Below, piece by piece: positions 29,559 to 36,289 of a stretch of 39,135 nucleotides of DNA; the first letter of the stretch is position 1, and the number at the start of each line of letters is the position of its first letter. This stretch comes from Candidatus Omnitrophota bacterium (GTDB lineage: Bacteria > Omnitrophota > Omnitrophia > Omnitrophales > Aquincolibacteriaceae), in NCBI GenBank assembly GCA_903884815.1, contig CAISGE010000040.1, forward strand, positions 1 through 39,135. Direction: 5' to 3'. Under the pieces are notes generated by a model. That model had not been told where the DNA came from. It worked only from the letters and a program-made list of their open reading frames with translations, and did not search any database. Made by a program: the position numbers and the translations under genes.

Positions 29559-31274
29559 ATGAAAACTTCCCTTAAACCCCATCCGTCCCCGGCTCGCGAG
29601 CCGGGCACTCAAGGGGGGCTCAAGATCGCCATCGCCCAGATGAACCCGACGGTCGGGGACTATGCGGGGAATGCCCTGAAGATCCTCAGCTGGATCGATG
29701 AGGCTGAGCAAAAGGGCGTGGACCTCATCGTTTTTCCCGAATGCGCCCTCTGCGGTTATCCTGTCTGGGATCTTGCCAATAAAAAATCATTTGTGGAGGC
29801 GGGCTTGAGAGAGCTCCGGCTTATTGCTAAGGCCACCCGAGGGAAACGGATTGCCGCGGTACTTGGATTTATTGATGCGCCTTCGCTTAACGCGCAACGC
29901 TCAACGCGCAACGCTTTTAATGCTGCCGCATGGCTCGAGAATGGGAAGATCCGCACGGTCTATCACAAAAGGTTGCTTCCCACTTACGACGTTTTCCTCG
30001 AAGAGATCTTTTTTCAGGCCGGTGAGAAGTCCTGCGTGGTTCCGTTTCGCGGCCACAAAGTCGGCCTGACGATATGTGAGGATATCTGGGACGATTCCTA
30101 TGACGCCAAGCCGCTCGCGGATCTTAAGAGAAAAGGCGCGGATCTTGTGGTCAATATTTCGGCGTCGCCTTACTATCAGGGCGTTCAGGAAAAGCGCGCT
30201 GCGCAAGTGCGCTCCCACGTGCACCGTTACAAGTTCCCGATCGTTTACGCGAATCAGATCGGGGGGCAGGACGATCTTCTTTTTGATGGTTCCAGTTTTA
30301 TCACCGATGCGCGCGGCCGTATTGTTGTTCAAGCTCCGGAGTTCGAAGAGGGCCTCTTTTTTTCCGGTCAGCAACCCGGGCAACCGCGCGAGTTTAAATT
30401 TCGACTCGCGCAGCTGAAAGGAGTTGAGGAGGTGTATCAAGCCTTGGTCATGGGCGTGCGGGATTATTTCAGGAAGAATGGTTTCAAGCGCGCGGTGATC
30501 GGACTGAGCGGGGGGATCGATTCGGCGCTTGTGGCTTGTATTGCCGTCGATGCCCTTGGAGTCGACGCGGTGAAGGGAGTTACGATGCCCGGGCCTTTTT
30601 CCTCGAGAGGGAGCTGGGAGGATTCCGAAGAGCTTGCGCGCCGTCTCGGTATCGAGTTTGAAACAATGCCTATCCAAAAGATGTATGAGACATTTTTACG
30701 CAAAGAAAAACGTGTCCCGTGTGTGGATGCCCGGCTCCCAAGCCTTGCCATGGAAAATCTTCAGGCCCGGTTGAGGGGACTCGAATTGATGTATCTTTCT
30801 AATAATGAGGGGCGGCTGGTCCTTACCACGGGGAATAAATCCGAGCTTGCCATGGGGTATTGCACTTTGTACGGCGATATGGCGGGCGGTTTGGCGGTGA
30901 TTGGCGACGTTTACAAGACCGACGTTTACCGGCTTTCGTGCTTTCGCAATTCCGTCCATGAAATGATCCCGGAGTCGATCCTGACGAAAGCCCCTTCGGC
31001 GGAACTCCGGCCCGACCAGAAGGACCAGGATTCTCTTCCTCCTTATGAAGTGTTGGATGAGATCTTGCGGTTTTATATCGAAAAGAATATGAGCCGGGAA
31101 GAGATCACGCGGCGGATGGCGCGGAAAAAAGTTTCTGCGACGATCGTTTCGGAGACGCTTCGAAAAGTCGACCATAATGAGTACAAACGCCGCCAGACCC
31201 CGCCCGTTCTTCGCGTGACCGAGAAATCCTGGTTCGGTCGCCGCATGCCGATCACGAACCGGTTTCAAGGATAA
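29559..31274 (+). CDS. nadE: Glutamine-dependent NAD+ synthetase (nitrilase-type amidase + NAD synthase)
   Basis: LKIAIAQMNPTVGDYAGNALKIL, VFPECALCGYP, VGLTICEDIWD, GLSGGIDSALVACIAVDALG, TTGNKSELAMGYCTLYGDMAGG, NEYKRRQTPPVLRVTEKSWFGRRMPITNRF. Confidence 0.97.
   Translation: MKTSLKPHPSPAREPGTQGGLKIAIAQMNPTVGDYAGNALKILSWIDEAEQKGVDLIVFPECALCGYPVWDLANKKSFVEAGLRELRLIAKATRGKRIAAVLGFIDAPSLNAQRSTRNAFNAAAWLENGKIRTVYHKRLLPTYDVFLEEIFFQAGEKSCVVPFRGHKVGLTICEDIWDDSYDAKPLADLKRKGADLVVNISASPYYQGVQEKRAAQVRSHVHRYKFPIVYANQIGGQDDLLFDGSSFITDARGRIVVQAPEFEEGLFFSGQQPGQPREFKFRLAQLKGVEEVYQALVMGVRDYFRKNGFKRAVIGLSGGIDSALVACIAVDALGVDAVKGVTMPGPFSSRGSWEDSEELARRLGIEFETMPIQKMYETFLRKEKRVPCVDARLPSLAMENLQARLRGLELMYLSNNEGRLVLTTGNKSELAMGYCTLYGDMAGGLAVIGDVYKTDVYRLSCFRNSVHEMIPESILTKAPSAELRPDQKDQDSLPPYEVLDEILRFYIEKNMSREEITRRMARKKVSATIVSETLRKVDHNEYKRRQTPPVLRVTEKSWFGRRMPITNRFQG
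29588..29605. repeat. Perfect 18-bp palindrome in the nadE N-terminal extension
   Basis: CCCGGCTCGCGAGCCGGG equals its own reverse complement; encodes part of PSPAREPG. Confidence 0.95.
29886..29913 (+). repeat. Heptamer array (4 x nnnAACG) inside nadE
   Basis: CTTAACG CGCAACG CTCAACG CGCAACG. Confidence 0.9.
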
Positions 31275-31282
31275 TAATTCCG

Positions 31283-31303
31283 GCCAACGTGCAACGCCCA
31301 ACG
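31283..31303 (+). repeat. Heptamer array (3 x nnCAACG) at the nadE/ogt junction
   Basis: GCCAACG TGCAACG CCCAACG; overlaps the predicted GTG start of ogt at 31289. Confidence 0.85.
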
Positions 31304-31840
31304 GAAAACCTCTCCTTCAAAAAGATCCGCGTTAAAACTCAGCTGGGGACTTTTGTGCTTATGTTCAATGAAAAGGGGCTTTCGGCGGTCCGTTTTCCAA
31401 GGCGTTGTAACCGTCGCACACCTGCGAGGTGTGATGTTGCACACCTCGTAGGTGTGAAATGGTTGCGCGTCAACGATCGGCTTGATCTGAGCCATTGCAC
31501 GCTCTTTGAGCGTAAAGTCTATGCCGCGCTGATGAAAGTACCCGCAGGGAAGACGGTGACTTATGGAGAACTTGCCAAGCGTGCCGGGTTTCCCGGAGCA
31601 GCGCGCGCCGTCGGTTCCGCGTTGAAAAAGAACCGGTTGCCTTTGATCATCCCGTGCCATCGGGTTGTACCCGCTTCGGTCCCAATACCGATCAATTTTT
31701 ACGAAGCGGAAATTGGGGCTGTCCAAACTACCATTCTTGGAAAAAATGGAAAAGTTTGGACGGGGGGGCTGGGGCAGTATTCCGCCGGGGTGCTGTGGAA
31801 ACGGGCGCTGCTGGAATATGAAAGACACCGGGGCGCATAG
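31289..31840 (+). CDS. ogt: Methylated-DNA--protein-cysteine methyltransferase (Ogt/MGMT type) with two in-frame repeat insertions
   Basis: FERKVYAALMKVPAGKTVTYGELAKRAGFPGAARAVGSALKKNRLPLIIPCHRVV carries the catalytic PCHRVV motif; GGLGQYSAGVLWKRALLEYE is the usual C-terminus. Start is uncertain. Confidence 0.9.
   Translation: MQRPTENLSFKKIRVKTQLGTFVLMFNEKGLSAVRFPRRCNRRTPARCDVAHLVGVKWLRVNDRLDLSHCTLFERKVYAALMKVPAGKTVTYGELAKRAGFPGAARAVGSALKKNRLPLIIPCHRVVPASVPIPINFYEAEIGAVQTTILGKNGKVWTGGLGQYSAGVLWKRALLEYERHRGA
31417..31456. repeat. Double palindromic element inside ogt
   Basis: CACACCTGCGAGGTGTG (31417-31433), atgttg, CACACCTCGTAGGTGTG (31440-31456). Each half is a hairpin and the halves are near-perfect reverse complements of each other. 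Confidence 0.95.
31675..31732 (-). repeat. Dispersed hairpin element, copy B (inside ogt, inverted relative to copy A)
   Basis: ttcggtcccaataccgatcaatttttacgaagcggaaattggggctgtccaaactacc; its reverse complement matches 29473-29529. Confidence 0.85.
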
Positions 31841-31903
31841 ACCCCAAGTCACCGGGACACGGTGGCGTTGAGACAAACCTGACGACCGGGTGATGTGGGG
31901 GCG

Positions 31904-31927
31904 GTGACATTGTGACTTTGTGACCCG
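31904..31927 (+). repeat. Octamer array (3 x GTGACnnn)
   Basis: GTGACATT GTGACTTT GTGACCCG. Confidence 0.8.
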
Positions 31928-31946
31928 TGGGGAGATGTGCTATACT
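31918..31946 (+). promoter_or_regulatory. Sigma70-like promoter for rsfS
   Basis: TTGTGA (31918-31923), 17-nt spacer, TATACT (31941-31946). Confidence 0.55.
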
Positions 31947-31973
31947 CCACGAAATTCAAGAGAGGGAGTTCTC

Positions 31974-32306
31974 GTGCAACCTAAAAAAATAGCTGAACTT
32001 TTAAAGACACTCGCGGAAGACAAGAAGGCGGAAGATCTGTTGCTTCTTGATATTTCCAAGCACTCCAGCATCGCGCACTATTTTCTGATCTGTCACGGGA
32101 ATAGTGATCGCCACGTTAAATCCATTGCCATGCACCTGATGGATGAGATGAAGCAGCGTAAGATGCAGGCCTTCCATGTTGAAGGGCTGACGGAGGGCAA
32201 GTGGGTCCTGCTCGACTTCGGGCCCGTGATCGCCCACATTTTCTATCATGAAACCCGCGAATTCTACGGCCTCGAAAGGCTGTGGGGAGAAGCGAAGAGA
32301 ATATAA
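31974..32306 (+). CDS. rsfS: Ribosomal silencing factor RsfS (RsfS/YbeB/Iojap)
   Basis: KAEDLLLLDISKHSSIAHYFLICHGNSDRHVKSIA...EGLTEGKWVLLDFGPVIAHIFYHETREFYGLERLW. GTG start with agaggga SD chosen over the upstream ORF start at 31920. Confidence 0.95.
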   Translation: MQPKKIAELLKTLAEDKKAEDLLLLDISKHSSIAHYFLICHGNSDRHVKSIAMHLMDEMKQRKMQAFHVEGLTEGKWVLLDFGPVIAHIFYHETREFYGLERLWGEAKRI

Positions 32307-32309
32307 AGA

Positions 32310-32358
32310 GTACGGCGTACGGAGTACGGCGTACGGTGAAAGAAATGCGCCGTACGCG
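32310..32358 (+). repeat. Heptamer array (4 x GTACGGn) followed by an inverted arm
   Basis: GTACGGC GTACGGA GTACGGC GTACGGT (32310-32337), then gcgccgtacgcg (32347-32358) containing the complement. Confidence 0.9.
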
Positions 32359-32383
32359 AAATGCCTTTCGCCTTACACCTCCT

Positions 32384-34045
32384 ATGAAATCCAAACTCGA
32401 AACCCTCATTAATTCCGTTGTCGATGCCTATTGTCTCCAGCATGGCGCCGCAAAGCCGGATGGCTTTGCTTATGACCTCCATCCGCCCAAGGACAGCCAG
32501 CACGGCGACCTTTCCTGCAATATCGCTTTCAAGCTCGCCAAGGTCACGCGCCAGAAACCCGCGGAGATCGCCGCCGGCCTTTTGGATCTGATTTCAAAAA
32601 TTCCCGCCAAAGATTCTCCCGTGGAGAAGACGGAACTTGCCGGCGGAGGATTCCTCAATTTTTATCTGCGTAAAGAAGATCTTGGGGCGATCCTTCTTGA
32701 GATCCACAAGCAGGATAAGAATTATGGCCGTTCGGATTTCGGAAAAGGAAAGAGGGCCATTCTTGAATTTGTTAGCGCGAATCCCACGGGGCCGCTTACA
32801 ATCGCTCACGGTCGCCAGGCCGCGGTCGGTGATTGCCTCGCGCGCATTCTCAAATTCACGGGACATACGGTGCATTCAGAATATTATCTCAATGACGCAG
32901 GCCGCCAGATGCGGATGCTGGCCCGGAGCGTGTTTGTGCGCTACAACGAGCTTCTGGGCATGGAAATGCCGTTTCCGGAAGATGGGTATCAAGGCGATTA
33001 TGTGCGCGACATCGCCCGGGACATTATTGAGAAGGAGAAAAGGGATTCGCTGCTCAAGGAGCCTGAGGAGAAGGCGGTAGAGTACTGCGGGCTTTACGCG
33101 GTGAAATATCTCATGGGCTCGATCGAAGAGGATCTTGCCAAGATGCAGGTTCATTTTGATAATTATTTCAGCGAGAAAACGCTTTATGCCAAAAATCAGG
33201 TGGAACATGCCCTGGGGGTTTTGAGGGAAAAAGGCTATCTTTTTGAAAGTGAGGGCGCGCTCTGGTTCCGCTCGACGGACCTCGGGGATGATAAAGACCG
33301 GGTGGTCAAAAAGTCGACGGGCGAATATACGTATCTGGCGCCGGACATCGCGTACCATCTCACCAAATACGAGCGCGGATACAATATGCTCGTCAATTTC
33401 TGGGGACCGGACCATCACGGCTATATCCCGCGTCTCAAGGCCGCCTGCCGGGTGCTGGGTTATCCGCCGGAAGCCATTCATATCGGCATCGTCCAGTTGA
33501 CGACGCTTTTTAGAAAAGGCCAGCCGGTTCGCATGTCCACGCGCGCCGGGGAATTTGTGACGCTCCGGGAGCTTTATCAGGAGGTTGGCGTGGACGCGAC
33601 GCGTTTTTTCTTTGTGATGCGCCGGCAGGAGAGCCATCTGGATTTCGATCTGGATCTCGCAAAGGAGAAATCGCAGGAAAATCCCGTCTATTATCTCCAA
33701 TACGCCCACGCACGTATCGCAAGCCTCGCCAAGTTCGCCGAACAGGGGATCACGGCGAAGGTGGATCTCAAACTGCTCGCGTCCACCGAAGAATCCGAGT
33801 TGATCGGTTGTCTGGCTCAATTTTCCGAATATCTGATTCAAGCCAGCCGCGCGACGGAGCCTTACCGGTTGGCGGATTATCTGCGCCAGGTCGCGGCGTG
33901 CTTTCATAAATTCTACAGTCATCACCGGATTGTGACGGAGGACAAGGAACTCACGAAAGCCCGTCTCCTTCTGGCGGATGCCACCCGCATCGTTCTCAGG
34001 AATGGCCTTGAACTTCTCGGTATCTCCACGCCGGAAAGCATGTAG
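32384..34045 (+). CDS. argS: Arginyl-tRNA synthetase
   Basis: FVSANPTGPLTIAHGRQAAVGDCLARIL (HIGH-like), VRMSTRAGEFVTLRELYQEVGVDATRFFFVMR (KMSKS-region analogue), DALR-like C-terminus. Start MKSKLETLIN preferred over the ORF start at 32282, which overlaps rsfS and the repeat array. Confidence 0.95.
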   Translation: MKSKLETLINSVVDAYCLQHGAAKPDGFAYDLHPPKDSQHGDLSCNIAFKLAKVTRQKPAEIAAGLLDLISKIPAKDSPVEKTELAGGGFLNFYLRKEDLGAILLEIHKQDKNYGRSDFGKGKRAILEFVSANPTGPLTIAHGRQAAVGDCLARILKFTGHTVHSEYYLNDAGRQMRMLARSVFVRYNELLGMEMPFPEDGYQGDYVRDIARDIIEKEKRDSLLKEPEEKAVEYCGLYAVKYLMGSIEEDLAKMQVHFDNYFSEKTLYAKNQVEHALGVLREKGYLFESEGALWFRSTDLGDDKDRVVKKSTGEYTYLAPDIAYHLTKYERGYNMLVNFWGPDHHGYIPRLKAACRVLGYPPEAIHIGIVQLTTLFRKGQPVRMSTRAGEFVTLRELYQEVGVDATRFFFVMRRQESHLDFDLDLAKEKSQENPVYYLQYAHARIASLAKFAEQGITAKVDLKLLASTEESELIGCLAQFSEYLIQASRATEPYRLADYLRQVAACFHKFYSHHRIVTEDKELTKARLLLADATRIVLRNGLELLGISTPESM

Positions 34046-34061
34046 GAGCGCCGCGCACCTC

Positions 34062-35084
34062 GTGCCACGCGCGACCCCGTCTCGCAAGAAAGCAAAACCT
34101 CTTGTTCTTTTCATCGTCGGTCCCACGTCTTCCGGGAAGACGCCCCTTGCGCTCGAATTGGCCAAACGGCTTGGAGGCGAGATTCTTTCCGCGGACTCCA
34201 TGCTTGTTTATAAGGGCATGGACATTGGAACGGCAAAGCCTTCCCGTAAGGAACTGAAGCAGGTGCCTCATCACGGGATCGATCTGATAACTCCCTCCAA
34301 GAGCTTTTCCGTCTTTGAATACCACCGCTATGCACTCAAAGCAATTGCCGGTATCGTGAAACGCGGAAAAATCCCCATCATTGCCGGGGGGACCGGCTTT
34401 TACGTCAGGGCTCTTCTGGAGGGGCTTTCTCCACTCCCGGGTGCCAATTCAGCCTTTCGTGACAAACTCGAGCAGGAGGCCCAGGCAGAGGGGCCTGAAG
34501 GCCTCTATAGACGACTTTTAAAGCTGGATCCCAAGCGTGCTAAAGCAATAGGGCCTCAAAATGTAAGGCGCCTGATTCGCGCCTTAGAGATCTGCGAAGT
34601 CTCCGGTAAACGTGCCTCCGAAGCGACCCAAAAGAGTCCCGGTCTTCGGGCGCTGGGTTATAAGCCTTTCGTAATCGGGCTCAACCGTGATCGGGCGGCA
34701 CTTTATCAATCGATCAATCAACGCGTGGATAAGATGTTTCGTCGGGGGCTTGTGCGCGAAGTCCAGAAGCTCTCGCACGGGAAGTTTTCCAAAACCGCCC
34801 TTCAAGGGGTGGGCTATAAGGAGGTTTTATCATGGCTTTATCCGTGTATCACCCCGTACACACCGGGTGTGTCCAGGGCGCCACACCCGGTGTGTACGGG
34901 GGCGAGAAAGATATCTTTAGGTGAAGCCAAAGAACGGATCAAGCAGGCGACACGGCATTTCGCGAAACGGCAGTGGACGTGGTTTAAGCGCGAGCGTGGG
35001 ATACGTTGGGTCTGGTGGCCTGAGCGCGTACCTGTCGCGAAAATGGCGGATTTAATCATTCAAATGGTGGTGTATGATCTCTAA
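34062..35084 (+). CDS. miaA: tRNA dimethylallyltransferase with an in-frame palindromic insertion
   Basis: IVGPTSSGKTPLALELAKRLGGEILSADSMLVYKGMDIGTAKP, IIAGGTGFYVRALLEG, GPQNVRRLIRALEI, ALQGVGYKEVLSWL...KISLGEAKERIKQATRHFAKRQWTWFKRE. GTG start at 34062 is inferred. Confidence 0.95.
   Translation: MPRATPSRKKAKPLVLFIVGPTSSGKTPLALELAKRLGGEILSADSMLVYKGMDIGTAKPSRKELKQVPHHGIDLITPSKSFSVFEYHRYALKAIAGIVKRGKIPIIAGGTGFYVRALLEGLSPLPGANSAFRDKLEQEAQAEGPEGLYRRLLKLDPKRAKAIGPQNVRRLIRALEICEVSGKRASEATQKSPGLRALGYKPFVIGLNRDRAALYQSINQRVDKMFRRGLVREVQKLSHGKFSKTALQGVGYKEVLSWLYPCITPYTPGVSRAPHPVCTGARKISLGEAKERIKQATRHFAKRQWTWFKRERGIRWVWWPERVPVAKMADLIIQMVVYDL
34852..34901. repeat. 20-bp perfect inverted repeat (10-nt loop) inside miaA
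   Basis: CCCCGTACACACCGGGTGTG tccagggcgc CACACCCGGTGTGTACGGGG; each arm also contains the near-palindrome CACACCSGGTGTG. Confidence 0.97.
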
Positions 35085-35098
35085 AATTCTATTTCGAG

Positions 35099-35164
35099 CG
35101 CAACGCGCAACGGGCAACGCGCAACGAATTACTCTTATTTTCACGTTGAGCGTTGTGCTTTGTG
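35099..35164. repeat. Opposed heptamer arrays between miaA and hflX
   Basis: CGCAACG CGCAACG GGCAACG CGCAACG (35099-35126), AT-rich 17 nt, then CGTTGAG CGTTGTG CTTTGTG (35144-35164). Confidence 0.85.
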
Positions 35165-35179
35165 CGTGGGACGTGTGTC

Positions 35180-36289
35180 ATGCAAGATAAAGTCATTCTC
35201 GTCATCATCAAGACAGGAGCCAAGAACGCCCCCAACCCTCAAGACGTCCTTGAGGAGATGACCGAGCTGACCTTGTCCGCGCACGGCACCGTAGTGGGGA
35301 GTCTTACGGCAAATGTTTCTCAGGCGAGTGCCAGTCATTACATACGAGGTGGCAAGATCGCGGAGATCCGGGAAGCTGTCATGCAGACCGGCGCGAATGT
35401 AGTGATCTTTAGCGTGGACCTGTCTCCCATACAAGCCCGGAACCTGGAGGCTGATTGCGGTGTGCGCATCGTAGACCGCACGGGTCTTATTCTGGATATC
35501 TTTGCCAGACGCGCGGTTTCAAGTGATGGAAAACTCCAAGTCGAGCTCGCGCAAATGCAGTATCTTCTGCCCAGGCTTCTGGGGCTGGGCGTGGTCCTGT
35601 CGCGTCTCGGTGGTGGAATCGGGACTCGCGGTCCCGGAGAACAAATGCGTGAAGTAGATCGCCGTAAGATCCAGAGACGCATTGAATCTATTAAAGAACG
35701 TCTGGAGAAGTTGCGGACGCATCGGGCTCAGATCCGCTCGGGTCGCAGGCAGAAAGGGCTTCGGCAGGTGGCGATCGTGGGTTACACCAACGCGGGGAAG
35801 TCGACTCTTCTCAACGCTTTGACTGGCGCGGACGCGTATGTGGAGAACCGTCTTTTTGCCACGCTCGACCCCAAGACGCGCATTTATGAAGACGGCGTGG
35901 TGCCCTCGATCCTTTTTACGGATACGGTCGGCTTCATCCGTGATCTGCCCCACGGACTGGTCAAAGCCTTTCACGCGACTCTGGAGGAAGTTCTCGAAGC
36001 GGATCTGATCCTCATCGTGATCGATGCGGCTAGTGAGCACGCCCAGGAGCATAAGCGGGTGGTGGAAGAGGTCTTGAAGGAACTGGGCGCGGAAGCCGGA
36101 AAAAAACTCCTGGCTCTGAATAAAGCGGATCTTCTGTGTGACGCGGAGAGAGCGCGGCTTCGCGATACTTTTCCGGAGGCCATTCTTATCTCAGCGGCAC
36201 AGAAACATGGAATTCGAGAGCTTATTGCGGCGATCCGTCAGTCCTGGGATCCCGGAAAAACATCCGAAGAAATTCAAGTCCCGCGCTGA
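35180..36289 (+). CDS. hflX: GTPase HflX
   Basis: GGGIGTRGPGEQMREVDRRKIQRRI, VAIVGYTNAGKSTLLNALTGADAYVENRLFATLDPKTR, FTDTVGFIRDLPHGLVKAFHATLEE. Start MQDKVILV preferred over 35153. Confidence 0.96.
   Translation: MQDKVILVIIKTGAKNAPNPQDVLEEMTELTLSAHGTVVGSLTANVSQASASHYIRGGKIAEIREAVMQTGANVVIFSVDLSPIQARNLEADCGVRIVDRTGLILDIFARRAVSSDGKLQVELAQMQYLLPRLLGLGVVLSRLGGGIGTRGPGEQMREVDRRKIQRRIESIKERLEKLRTHRAQIRSGRRQKGLRQVAIVGYTNAGKSTLLNALTGADAYVENRLFATLDPKTRIYEDGVVPSILFTDTVGFIRDLPHGLVKAFHATLEEVLEADLILIVIDAASEHAQEHKRVVEEVLKELGAEAGKKLLALNKADLLCDAERARLRDTFPEAILISAAQKHGIRELIAAIRQSWDPGKTSEEIQVPR

Noticed and set aside
31420-31456. CRISPR-like repeat (paired CACACCT...AGGTGTG units)
   Set aside because: Only two units, each palindromic, separated by 6 nt and inside a CDS; no spacer array.
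31265-31876. 203-aa minus-strand ORF over ogt
   Set aside because: Antisense to the recognised methyltransferase; shadow ORF.
32282-32383. N-terminal extension of ArgS in the ORF track (MGRSEENIKSTAYGVRRT...)
   Set aside because: Overlaps rsfS and translates the heptamer array; MKSKLETLIN at 32384 is a more typical ArgS start.
33978-34061. N-terminal extension of MiaA in the ORF track
   Set aside because: Lies inside argS in another frame; homology starts near KPLVLFIVGPTSSGKT.
32876-34201. 441-aa minus-strand ORF over argS/miaA
   Set aside because: Fully antisense to clearly recognised argS and miaA; shadow ORF.
35099-35164. CRISPR or tRNA-like structure from the opposed arrays
   Set aside because: Period is 7 nt with no unique spacers, and no cloverleaf or T-loop motif.
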